Shown: positions 1-6,101 of the stretch, piece after piece
Layout of the letters: each line of letters starts with the position of its first letter
Position numbering within the stretch: the first letter of the stretch is position 1
Assembly (NCBI GenBank): GCA_946222435.1
Contig: CAMIOJ010000004.1
Coordinates: 1 to 21,688, forward strand
Origin: an uncultured Micrococcus sp.
GTDB taxonomy: Bacteria > Actinomycetota > Actinomycetes > Actinomycetales > Micrococcaceae
Reading direction: 5' to 3'
Length of the DNA: 21,688 nucleotides
Made by a program: the position numbers and the translations under genes
Notes under the pieces: model-generated
What the model was told of the DNA's origin: nothing
What the model saw: only the letters and a program-made list of their open reading frames with translations
Databases searched by the model: none

Positions 1-415
1 CCCCCGCCCCGAACACCTCATCCTCGCCGGCGTCGGCAGCCTCGGCGGCGGCGATCAGTTCCTCGACCTGCTTCATGATCGCCTCACGCGTCCTGTTCGC
101 ATCCAGCGACGCGGACACGGAGATCTTCGTCCCATCGACCGCGATCGTGCCGACCTTGACCAGCCCCGCCTCGGCGCACATCGCCAGCACCTGCGTGAAC
201 AGACCCGCCAACGCATCCGCATGGGTCGCGCGGAACCTCGCGATCGTGGTGTGATCGGGGACCAAGTTGCCAGCGATGACACGGAACGCGACATCGACCT
301 GGCAGGCAGCCTCGATCTTGCGGGACGACACCACCCCGGTGCAGTACGCATACAGCAGCAGCCCGGCACCACGCTCCGGCTCGGAGACGTCATCTGCCGC
401 ATCGACCTGGTGTGA
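1..415 (-). pseudogene. IS1182-family transposase, N-terminal half (5'-truncated, runs off window start)
   Basis: The minus strand reads LLLYAYCTGVVSSRKIEAAC, then a VAFRVIAGN-PDHTTIARFR segment, a VDGTK motif and an alanine-rich stretch ending EDEVFGAG at position 1. This is the N-proximal part of an IS1182-type (DUF772/DDE) transposase, and the VDGTK aspartate, near 134-136, is the usual first catalytic residue. Recognisable homology stops near position 370. The frame stays open to about 449 but has no plausible start codon, so roughly the first 60-80 residues of the usual protein are missing. The gene continues across the window ends into the C-terminal half at 20864-21688. The insertion abuts the plasmid replication region. 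It is probably inactive as a transposase because the N-terminus is lost, although the catalytic residues survive. Confidence 0.85.
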
Positions 416-430
416 ACTCCCCCGCGTGTC

Positions 431-468
431 GCTCGTTGTAGATGTAGATCACTCGGTACGGTAGAGGC
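431..468 (+). promoter_or_regulatory. possible promoter of the small RHH-like gene
   Basis: The sequence holds a tandem GTAGAT-GTAGAT direct repeat, a TTGTAG hexamer at 436-441 and TACGGT at 457-462, close to the ATG at 469. That spacing is short (15 nt) and would give a nearly leaderless transcript, which is common in actinobacteria. No convincing Shine-Dalgarno precedes the ATG. This is weak evidence from sequence appearance only. Confidence 0.25.
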
Positions 469-723
469 ATGTCCAGTCAGTACCGCCGCCCCAGGGGAAC
501 GCCGAAGGTTGCTCTCAACCTATTCGTCGCGCCCGAGGTCAAGGAGCTGATCGACGACTACGCCGCCCGCGCGAACGCGCCTATCTGGGCGATCGTGGAG
601 GCCGCGATCCGGGCCGGCAAGCCCGGCGCCGACGGACTCCCCGAAGGCTGGGACCTCCCCAAGTCTGGGGACACCCTGCCCGGCCTCACCCGTGAGGGGA
701 GGATCGAGCGACGTAGCGCATGA
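469..723 (+). CDS. small ribbon-helix-helix-like DNA-binding protein (hypothetical)
   Basis: 84 aa. A basic N-terminal segment is followed by KVALNLFVAPEVKELIDDYA (residues about 14-33), which has the beta-strand then two-helix pattern of Arc/CopG/MetJ ribbon-helix-helix proteins. A second helix (IWAIVEAAIRAG) follows, then a proline- and glycine-rich tail. It is the first gene before the replication gene, as small RHH copy-control or transcription regulators often are. It ends just before a strong hairpin at 729-760 that separates it from rep. It could regulate rep, or recognise the repeated operators further downstream. No target can be assigned from sequence. The start is the first ATG in the frame; no better ribosome-binding site exists. 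Confidence 0.6.
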   Translation: MSSQYRRPRGTPKVALNLFVAPEVKELIDDYAARANAPIWAIVEAAIRAGKPGADGLPEGWDLPKSGDTLPGLTREGRIERRSA

Positions 724-728
724 ACGAG

Positions 729-760
729 CGAACCCCCGCCCTTGGCGGGGCGGGGGTTCG
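729..760 (+). terminator. GC-rich hairpin after the RHH-like gene
   Basis: A perfect 12-bp stem (729-740 with 749-760, sequence CGAACCCCCGCC) closes an 8-nt loop. It starts 6 bp after the stop codon at 721-723. There is no T tract, as usual for actinobacterial terminator-like hairpins. It may separate transcription of this gene from the rep leader. Confidence 0.6.
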
Positions 761-773
761 GAAGCTGAGCGCC

Positions 774-808
774 TGATCTGTCGAAGTTTGGCGACAGAGA
801 CCAGATCA
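774..808 (+). promoter_or_regulatory. stem-loop in the rep leader
   Basis: Nested inverted repeats: TGATCTG (774-780) with CAGATCA (802-808), and CTGTCG (778-783) with CGACAG (792-797). Together with a further short CCGGC/GCCGG stem near 823-837, they make a structured leader of about 240 nt before rep. Such leaders often carry copy-number control. No antisense RNA promoter could be confirmed. Confidence 0.35.
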
Positions 809-848
809 AGCGATATGAGGACCGGCTGGCTAGGCCGGGACCTATCTA

Positions 849-865
849 CTCCTAGTCCTAGGAGG
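849..865 (+). promoter_or_regulatory. palindrome overlapping the rep Shine-Dalgarno
   Basis: CTCCTAG (849-855) and CTAGGAG (858-864) form a perfect inverted repeat with a 2-nt centre. The right arm contains the strong ribosome-binding sequence AGGAGG (860-865). The site could be a repressor operator or could hide the ribosome-binding site in RNA. The only strong Shine-Dalgarno in the leader sits 8 nt before an ATC codon (874) in the rep frame, not before a normal start codon. Confidence 0.5.
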
Positions 866-963
866 TTGCTGCCATCATACAGGCACACCCTGACGAAGCA
901 CATGCACACGCCGATCCCGGCGCGCCGTGGCGACTCACCGCGGCGCTGAGCCCGCGCCCCGTC

Positions 964-2883
964 GTGCGCGTCGCCGGCGTGGACGCCTACGGCCAGGTGC
1001 TCAACGAGTACACCGGCCACCGCCGCGTCGACGGCGACGAGCCCGCCCAACCGTGGGCCGTCTACCTCGCCGGCACCGATCGGCGGTTCAGGCTGCTGTG
1101 CTTCGACCTCGACGCCAAGAGCGCCGGCAGCGCGCCGGCCGCCGCTCGTGACGCCGACGTGCTGTGCGGGCTCCTGCACGACGTCGGTCTCGACGCCGTG
1201 GTGTGCGAGTCCGGCCCCACCGGCGGCCGCCACGTGTGGACGGCCCTCGCGGAGAGCGTCGACGCCGAGACCGTGGCCACGCTCGCGCGCCTGGCGCGCC
1301 ACGTGTGCCCCTCGCTCGACCTCTCCCCGCTCAGCAACGCTGCCACGGGCTGTGTGCGGCCACCAGGCGCCCCACACCGTGCCGGCGGCCGCTCCACCGT
1401 GCTCTCAGGCGTCCTGGACGCTCTCACGAGCCCCACAGGCACCGCGGAGCAGGTGCGGCGGCTCGTCGAGGCCCTGGCGCAGCTCGTCGACGACGCCGAG
1501 CCCGCCCACGACCTCGACCCGCACAGGCCCGTCCCCCTCGACGACCACTCCCGGCTCTACCTGCCAGGACCGCGGCGCGAGCTGCCGGCCGTCTCGGCCG
1601 CCGCCCTCCGCGAGGACGCCGCCTCCGGCGACGCCTCAGCCGTGCTGTGGCGCGTCCTGATCGGCGCCGCCGCCGCACGGTGGCGTCACGCCGACGTCGC
1701 CGCGCTCGTCGAGGACTCCCCCGGCCTAGAGCACGTGCGCACCTACCGAGACCGCAGCCAGCGCCGGCCCCGCGGCCCCGTCGACGCAGCGCGCGTCCTG
1801 CGCCGCCAGTGGGACAAGGCCGTCAGGCACGTGGCCAGCTCGCCCCGCCAGATCGGGGACGATCCCACCTTCGACGCCCGCGCCGACGCGATCGCCGCGC
1901 ACGTGCGCGACGTACAGGGCCGTGCCGACGCCAGCGCCGGCCGCTGGACCACCGGAGGCGGCCCAGCCGACCGGCGCGTGCTCGACGTCCTGTGCATCCT
2001 CGCGCTACAGGCCCTCAGCGGCGCTGTGGAGGCCGACACCCGCCGCCTGGCACTCCTGGCAGGGGTCGGCCGGGAAACGGCCCGCACGGCGCTCCTGCGC
2101 CTCTCAGCGGACGGATGGATCGCCCAGGCCCAGGAGGCCGCCGGCCCGCACGGAGCGCACTGGACGATCGGCCCCGACTCGGTTATCCACACTCCTGCCG
2201 ATATAGATCGGTCACAAGCGGACCCGCGCCCCGCAGGGGCCGGGGCCGCCGAACGATCCGCCCTCCTCGCCACGCTCAGCGCGCGCTCGGGTGACGCCAC
2301 GCACGACCTGTTCACGATGGCACCGGGGCTGGGACACCACGCTGGGAACACCTACGCCAGGACCACCACCGAACCCCAGGACCTCGACGAGCTGTCAGCT
2401 CGGACCGGAGACTCCCCCGAACGCACCGCCCGCATCCTCGACCGGCTCGTGTCGGCCGGCGTGCTCGTGCGATCGCGCCACGGCTGGCGTCGACACCGCA
2501 CCGACCACCGCACCGCGGCCGCGCGCCGTCTCGACGTCGACGGCCGCCTCGACGACCGAGCACACAGGTACGCCGTCGAGCGTGAGCTGTGGGCCTGGTG
2601 GCAGGCCGAGGACGCATGGATGCGAGCACCGCGGCGACCCGGCGCCAAGCACCGCCCCGGTCGAGGGCAGCTCGCGCTCGTGCTCACCCCCGACGCCGGC
2701 ACCCACGCCTATGGCCCGCACCCACGTCGAGCCGACGGACGTCTCGACTGGCGCGAGGCCCGCCGAATCGTCGAGGACGAGCGCGATGGTCGAGCCCAGC
2801 GACCCCGGCCCCCTGCCGACGACGACGTGTCGTCGGCCGAGCAGGTGCTCATGTCGGTTCTCGGAGCCGTGCGCATCGCCTGA
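964..2883 (+). CDS. plasmid replication protein with AEP primase-like domain
   Basis: 639 aa from the GTG at 964. The N-terminus carries the hallmarks of archaeo-eukaryotic primase (AEP/PrimPol) folds: LCFDLDAK (D48, D50) as the metal-binding DxD motif, SGPTGGRHVW (83-92, H90) as the second motif, D119 in CPSLDL, and RPPGAPH (132-138). The middle and C-terminus hold repeated helical segments resembling winged-helix domains, such as LALLAGVGRETARTALLRLS and a DELSARTGDSPERTARILDRL segment. No Walker helicase motifs are visible. The role is probably initiation or priming of plasmid replication, inferred from the domain and its place at the start of the backbone. The frame is open back to 862 and the upstream residues look protein-like (APWRLTAALSPRPVV), so the true start may be a non-canonical ATC at 874 behind AGGAGG. 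The GTG at 964 has no ribosome-binding site. Confidence 0.7.
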   Translation: MRVAGVDAYGQVLNEYTGHRRVDGDEPAQPWAVYLAGTDRRFRLLCFDLDAKSAGSAPAAARDADVLCGLLHDVGLDAVVCESGPTGGRHVWTALAESVDAETVATLARLARHVCPSLDLSPLSNAATGCVRPPGAPHRAGGRSTVLSGVLDALTSPTGTAEQVRRLVEALAQLVDDAEPAHDLDPHRPVPLDDHSRLYLPGPRRELPAVSAAALREDAASGDASAVLWRVLIGAAAARWRHADVAALVEDSPGLEHVRTYRDRSQRRPRGPVDAARVLRRQWDKAVRHVASSPRQIGDDPTFDARADAIAAHVRDVQGRADASAGRWTTGGGPADRRVLDVLCILALQALSGAVEADTRRLALLAGVGRETARTALLRLSADGWIAQAQEAAGPHGAHWTIGPDSVIHTPADIDRSQADPRPAGAGAAERSALLATLSARSGDATHDLFTMAPGLGHHAGNTYARTTTEPQDLDELSARTGDSPERTARILDRLVSAGVLVRSRHGWRRHRTDHRTAAARRLDVDGRLDDRAHRYAVERELWAWWQAEDAWMRAPRRPGAKHRPGRGQLALVLTPDAGTHAYGPHPRRADGRLDWREARRIVEDERDGRAQRPRPPADDDVSSAEQVLMSVLGAVRIA

Positions 2884-3299
2884 GCCCGTCAGGACTCCCC
2901 CGCCCCCAATGGGCACAGCCCGGCGATCGCCGGGGCCGGCCTGCACACAGTGGGGACGGCCGAGCAGGGCACCCACGAGCGCTCACGCTCGTCACCGGCG
3001 AGAGCTGCGCCCTCGCGCTCCGCGAGCGGCCCTGCGGGCCGTGACCGACGGCCGCTGCGCGGCCGGCAGCATCGCGCCTACGGCGCTCGTTTTCTCGCCG
3101 TGAAGTCTTCGGCAGCATACGGTCGGCCGACCTACGCGCAAGAGCTTTCGCGGCATATCCTCCCTCGCTGCGCTCAGTCCGGTATTCCACGGTCTCTTGC
3201 ACTCCGGCCGGCACTCCCTAGCGGCACATTCGTGCCTTCACGGCAAGAAAACGTGGAGGGGAAGCAACAGCCACCAGCACCCCCGAGGAGCCCGTCACC
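2884..3299. repeat. gene-free region with a run of short hairpins (candidate origin or single-strand origin)
   Basis: There is no credible gene in these 416 bp. A 16-bp perfect palindrome lies at 2919-2934. It is followed by stem-loops with 3-4 nt loops: 2976-2991 (CGAGCG/CGCTCG), 3012-3026 (CTCGCG/CGCGAG), 3028-3040 (GGCCC/GGGCC), 3050-3064 (GGCCGC/GCGGCC) and 3074-3086 (GCGCC/GGCGC). Further palindromes occur near 3122-3131 and 3222-3233. The density is above what a terminator needs. The position right after rep makes a replication origin or single-strand initiation site a reasonable inference, and a terminator for rep is also possible. No iterons were found here. Confidence 0.4.
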
Positions 3300-3614
3300 A
3301 TGAGCACCACGACCGCACCGACCGCCCTCATCTGCACCAGCAGCACCGCCGGCGAGCCCGTGTGGTGGGTCGAGTGCTCGTGCGGATGGAACCACCCCGA
3401 GCACCGCACCCAGGAGGACACCGCCCGGATGCTCAGCCAGTGGCGCCAGCACCACCACGCCGACCACCCCGGCACGGCCATCGTCGAGCCGACCCCGGCC
3501 ACGCTCACGCCCTACCAGGTCTGCCCCTACTGCGACGCGACCGACGAGACGTGCCCCGCGGCCAAGACCGAGCGCGCCTGCTGCGAGTGCACGCACCCCG
3601 GCATCGAGCACTGA
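3300..3614 (+). CDS. small cysteine-rich, zinc-ribbon-like hypothetical protein
   Basis: 104 aa, ATG at 3300 preceded by GAGGAG at a good distance. Two Cys/His clusters are visible: CSCGWNHPEH (about residues 26-35) and CPYCDATDETC with CCECTHPGIEH near the C-terminus. They look like metal-binding zinc-ribbon or knuckle motifs. It is the first gene of the maintenance block and lies 43 bp before the ArdC-like gene, with one copy of the shared palindromic operator between them. The function is unknown. Small zinc-binding proteins of this kind are common on actinobacterial plasmids. Confidence 0.65.
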   Translation: MSTTTAPTALICTSSTAGEPVWWVECSCGWNHPEHRTQEDTARMLSQWRQHHHADHPGTAIVEPTPATLTPYQVCPYCDATDETCPAAKTERACCECTHPGIEH

Positions 3615-3623
3615 CCACAACCC

Positions 3624-3637
3624 TATTAGTACTATTA
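3624..3637 (+). promoter_or_regulatory. shared palindromic operator, copy 1
   Basis: TATTAGTACTATTA, one mismatch from the palindrome TAATAGTACTATTA. It lies 20 bp before the ATG of the ArdC-like gene and is followed by ACCGTTAC and the ribosome-binding site AGGAGG. Its AT-richness stands out from the roughly 70 percent GC surroundings. Confidence 0.65.
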
Positions 3638-3657
3638 CCGTTACAGGAGGTAGCGAA

Positions 3658-4545
3658 ATGGCCCGCAAGATCAGGACCACCAAGAGCCCCGAGGAGCGAC
3701 GCGCCGAGGCCGAGGGCCTGCACGCCACGATCGCGGAGCAGGTCGAGGAGCTGCGCAGCTCGGAAGCCTGGACCCGGTTCCTCACGTTCGCCCAGGCGTT
3801 CCACCGCTACAGCATCAACAACCTGTTGCTGATCCTCGCGCAGAAGCCCGAGGCGACCCACGTCGCCGGCTACCGCACATGGCAGAAGCTCGGCCGCCAG
3901 GTCCGCAAGGGAGAGCGCGGAATCCGCATCTTCGGCGGCCGCGACGTGCGCGAGACCGTCGAGGACGAGCAGACCGGCGAGGAGAAGGAGCAGCGCCGTG
4001 TGAGGTTCTTCCCCGTGTCCGTGTTCGACATGGCCCAGACCGACCCCATCGACCCCGAGGCCGACGACCCGAGCACGCTCGCCCACCGCCTGCGCGGAGA
4101 CGACCCGCTCGGCATCCTCGCCGCCGTCACGGACTACCTCACCGGCCAGGGCTGGACCGTCGAGCGCGAGGCGATCCCCGGCGAGACCAACGGCTACACC
4201 ACGACCGACGGCACTCGCCGCGTCGTCGTCGACGCGGACCTCTCCCCCGCCCAGGCCGCCAAGACGGCGCTGCACGAGGCGGCACACGTCATCCTGCACG
4301 CCGAGCAGGACGCGGCCGAGTACGTCCAGCACCGCGGCGTCACGGAGACCGAGGCCGAATCGGTGGCGTACGTCGTCGCGGGCATCCTGGGCCTGGACAC
4401 CAGCGCCTACAGCATCGGCTACGTCGCCGGGTGGAGCAACGGCGAGCCCGAGACGATCAAGGCCACCGCGGCGAACGTGCTGCGAGCCGCGCACACCCTG
4501 GCCGACGCGATCACCGAGCCCGCCGAGGAGAGCGACGCGGCCTAG
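3658..4545 (+). CDS. ArdC-like antirestriction protein (ssDNA-binding domain plus zincin peptidase domain)
   Basis: 295 aa, ATG at 3658 with AGGAGG upstream. The N-terminal half (about residues 15-125) has the ArdC N-terminal domain pattern: WTRFLTFAQAFHRYSINNLL, GYRTWQKLGRQVRKGERGI, and a strand ending FFPVSVFDMAQT. The C-terminal half contains the zinc-peptidase motif HEAAH (206-210) with a downstream glutamate-rich helix (TETEAESVAYVVA) that supplies the usual third ligand. ArdC proteins bind single-stranded DNA and protect incoming plasmid DNA from host restriction, and the zincin domain is typical of the family. It is preceded by the shared operator and followed by the large operator-containing inverted repeat at 4549-4592. 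It fits an establishment role along with the SSB-like gene. Confidence 0.8.
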   Translation: MARKIRTTKSPEERRAEAEGLHATIAEQVEELRSSEAWTRFLTFAQAFHRYSINNLLLILAQKPEATHVAGYRTWQKLGRQVRKGERGIRIFGGRDVRETVEDEQTGEEKEQRRVRFFPVSVFDMAQTDPIDPEADDPSTLAHRLRGDDPLGILAAVTDYLTGQGWTVEREAIPGETNGYTTTDGTRRVVVDADLSPAQAAKTALHEAAHVILHAEQDAAEYVQHRGVTETEAESVAYVVAGILGLDTSAYSIGYVAGWSNGEPETIKATAANVLRAAHTLADAITEPAEESDAA

Positions 4546-4548
4546 CCG

Positions 4549-4592
4549 AATAGTACTATTACCGTCACCTAAGTGACGGTAATAGTACTATT
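4549..4592. promoter_or_regulatory. 20-bp perfect inverted repeat made of two operator copies
   Basis: Arms 4549-4568 and 4573-4592 are perfectly complementary around the 4-nt centre CTAA. Each arm contains one AATAGTACTATT core plus ACCGTCAC, so the repeat is two facing copies (2 and 3) of the shared operator. It begins 3 bp after the stop codon of the ArdC-like gene. As RNA it would fold into a strong hairpin, so it may also act as a terminator, although the same motif elsewhere lies upstream of genes. Confidence 0.75.
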
Positions 4593-4621
4593 GGGGCTAA
4601 TGGAGTTGGGAGGTGTCGACG

Positions 4622-4984
4622 ATGGCAGGACCGAGCAGGTGGCGACGTCGCGCCGCCCTGGCGGACGGCGGCGAGGGGTGCCACCCCTCGCGCACCCCGA
4701 GGCCCCGCGGGCGACGGAGCGCCCGCGGGGGTACGACGGAGGCCGGCCGCCGGCCGGCGACTGCACGAGCCGTTCAGTGTTCGTTCCTGGCGCTCCATCA
4801 TCGCCGGCCGGGCCGTCCGCACAAGCCCGCTTCGCGGGCCGGCTCCGCCGAGAACTTCGGCACGCGTCGCTGCGCTCCTTATTTCGCGCCGAACTTCTCT
4901 CCCCCGCCGCCCTCCGGGTTGCTGCTCCCGGCCCGGCCGGTGATTGCTCCGCTATCAGGAACGATCCCTAAGAATGAGCGATGA
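4622..4984 (+). CDS. doubtful small ORF downstream of the operator pair
   Basis: An ATG at 4622 lies 9 nt after GGGAGG (4607-4612) and downstream of the double operator, the same arrangement as the genuine genes nearby. The translated product is Arg/Pro/Gly-rich with no recognisable domain, and most of its coding DNA consists of strong hairpins. It would also run to within 14 bp of the redoxin start. It is more likely non-coding, perhaps the remains of a gene. Confidence 0.2.
   Translation: MAGPSRWRRRAALADGGEGCHPSRTPRPRGRRSARGGTTEAGRRPATARAVQCSFLALHHRRPGRPHKPASRAGSAENFGTRRCAPYFAPNFSPPPPSGLLLPARPVIAPLSGTIPKNER
4671..4839. repeat. cluster of strong GC-rich hairpins
   Basis: Four hairpins lie in 170 bp: 4671-4691 (10-bp arms around one base), 4703-4730 (11-bp arms, 6-nt loop), 4742-4758 (7-bp arms, GCC loop) and 4825-4839 (GCCCGC/GCGGGC, loop TTC). 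The rest of 4593-4997 shows no convincing gene. The style matches the hairpin run after rep. Transcription termination or a DNA structural role is possible. Confidence 0.5.
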
Positions 4985-4997
4985 GAGGAGTCCCACG

Positions 4998-5252
4998 ATG
5001 CTGACCGTGACCGTCTACAGCACCGGGCCGAGCTGCATGCGCTGCACGCTGACCAAGAAGGCCCTGGCCAAGGAGGGAGTGCCGTTCGTGGAGGTCGACG
5101 TGCGGGAGAACCCGGACGCGCGTGCCTACATCACCGAGGACCTGGGCTACAGCGAGGCCCCCGTGTGCATCGTCGAGGACGGCACCGGCGAGGACCACTG
5201 GTCCGGCTTCCGGCCCGACAACATCAAGCGCGTGGCACGTGCCTCCGCTTGA
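4998..5252 (+). CDS. NrdH-like glutaredoxin
   Basis: 84 aa. The start is the ATG at 4998 behind GAGAGGAG; an upstream ATG at 4974 is poorly placed. The sequence begins with a thioredoxin-fold strand (LTVTVYSTGPSC) and a CMRC redox motif (C13, C16). It continues with VPFVEVDVRENPDA, the cis-proline segment SEAPVCIV, and ends HWSGFRPDNIKRV, which is diagnostic of NrdH-redoxins. NrdH proteins transfer electrons from thioredoxin reductase to class Ib ribonucleotide reductase. A plasmid copy could help supply dNTPs or serve another redox role. A shared operator lies between this gene and the next, and the hairpin cluster lies upstream. Confidence 0.85.
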   Translation: MLTVTVYSTGPSCMRCTLTKKALAKEGVPFVEVDVRENPDARAYITEDLGYSEAPVCIVEDGTGEDHWSGFRPDNIKRVARASA

Positions 5253-5265
5253 CTCGCTGCAACGG

Positions 5266-5279
5266 TAATAGTTCTATTA
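5266..5279 (+). promoter_or_regulatory. shared palindromic operator, copy 4
   Basis: TAATAGTTCTATTA, one mismatch from the consensus palindrome. It is followed by AGAGGTAAC and then a GAGAGG ribosome-binding site for the gene starting at 5309. Confidence 0.6.
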
Positions 5280-5308
5280 GAGGTAACAGGGTTAGAGAGG
5301 ATGAGGAC

Positions 5309-5581
5309 ATGAGCGCGAGGCTGACGCCGTACGACAACGGCACCCGGCTGGAGCCCCACGTGTGGGTCCGAGGCGACGTGGCCACCCCTGGCGGCCTGCC
5401 GAGGCGCACGGAGGAGGACGACTACGGCCGCGTGGACCTCGACGACGACGAGGGCCGGACGGTCCTCACGCTGTACGTCGAGCGCACGGCCGAGGGCTAC
5501 ACGCTGCACGTGGAGAACCTGACCGACTCGCTGCGGATCGAGGTCGACCACGACGAGGCTGTGGAGGTGGTGCGCAACTAG
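5309..5581 (+). CDS. hypothetical acidic 90-aa protein
   Basis: The ATG at 5309 follows GAGAGG at 8 nt. An earlier ATG at 5301 encodes only MRT before a stop that overlaps this start. The protein is acidic with alternating hydrophobic residues (TVLTLYVERTAEGYTLHVENLTDSLRIEVD), suggesting a small beta-rich fold. I do not recognise a family. It sits between the redoxin and SSB genes with shared operators on both sides, so it is probably co-regulated with the maintenance genes. Confidence 0.65.
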   Translation: MSARLTPYDNGTRLEPHVWVRGDVATPGGLPRRTEEDDYGRVDLDDDEGRTVLTLYVERTAEGYTLHVENLTDSLRIEVDHDEAVEVVRN

Positions 5582-5602
5582 ACCTAGCAACCCTATTCCC
5601 CC

Positions 5603-5616
5603 CAACAGTACTATTA
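5603..5616 (+). promoter_or_regulatory. shared palindromic operator, copy 5
   Basis: CAACAGTACTATTA, two mismatches from the consensus. It is followed by GAGTTAC and, 17 bp later, AGGAGG before the SSB-like gene. A CCCTATT element also seen near copies 1 and 6 lies just upstream. Confidence 0.6.
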
Positions 5617-5642
5617 GAGTTACAACCCAACCAGGAGGAACC

Positions 5643-6026
5643 ATGAGTTACATCACCCGCACCGGCAACCTGACCGAGGCCCCCACGCTGCGGACCGGCG
5701 AGAGCGGCCCGTACACCTACGCCCGAGTCGCCGTCAGCGACCGCATCCGCCAGGAGGACGGCTCCTACGTCGACGGCCCGGCGGTGTTTTACGACGTCGC
5801 CGTGGGCGGCAGCCAGGCGACCAACCTCGTCGAGGCGGCCGAGCGCAGCGGCAACATCCGCATCACGTTCTCCGGGCGCTACCGCGTCACCGAGTACAAG
5901 GGTGAGCAGGGAACCCGCATCCAGCACGAGGTGCGCGCCGACGAGGTGAGCGTGAGCCTGCGCGGCCAGTCCGTGGCTGTCGAGCGCAGCGCCCGTGCCG
6001 ACGAGCGCGAGACCGACACCTACTGA
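5643..6026 (+). CDS. single-stranded DNA-binding protein (SSB-like)
   Basis: 127 aa, ATG at 5643 behind a strong AGGAGG. The sequence has the OB-fold SSB pattern: GNLTEAPTLR near the N-terminus, YARVAVSDR, then FYDVAVGGSQATNLVEAAERSG and ITFSGRYRVTEYKGEQGTRI, followed by HEVRADEVSVSLRG. The usual acidic C-terminal tip of chromosomal SSB is replaced by ERETDTY. Plasmid SSBs coat DNA during replication or after transfer, and the nearby ArdC-like gene supports an establishment role. A 14-bp-stem hairpin follows directly, then an operator before parA. Confidence 0.75.
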   Translation: MSYITRTGNLTEAPTLRTGESGPYTYARVAVSDRIRQEDGSYVDGPAVFYDVAVGGSQATNLVEAAERSGNIRITFSGRYRVTEYKGEQGTRIQHEVRADEVSVSLRGQSVAVERSARADERETDTY

Positions 6027-6032
6027 CCGACG

Positions 6033-6068
6033 AGGGGTGCGGCGCCAACTCGCAGGCGCCGCACCCCT
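6033..6068 (+). terminator. strong hairpin between ssb and parA
   Basis: Perfect 14-bp arms at 6033-6046 and 6055-6068 around an 8-nt loop. It starts 7 bp after the SSB stop, and its last base is the first base of operator copy 6. It is probably a terminator, so parA likely has its own promoter at the AT-rich operator. Confidence 0.7.
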
Positions 6069-6081
6069 AACAGTACTATTA
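6068..6081 (+). promoter_or_regulatory. shared palindromic operator, copy 6 (parA)
   Basis: TAACAGTACTATTA, one mismatch from the consensus. It lies 20 bp before the parA GTG, with CCCTATT and GGAGG between. It may be the autoregulatory site, or part of the centromere, of the ParA/RHH pair. Confidence 0.65.
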
Positions 6082-6101
6082 GCCCTATTGGAGGTATTAC
6101 C

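Noticed and set aside
520..1377. 285-codon minus-strand open frame over the RHH gene and rep start
   Set aside because: It is antisense to two better-supported genes, has low-complexity Arg/Gly/Val content and no ribosome-binding site. GC-rich codon bias alone produces such frames.
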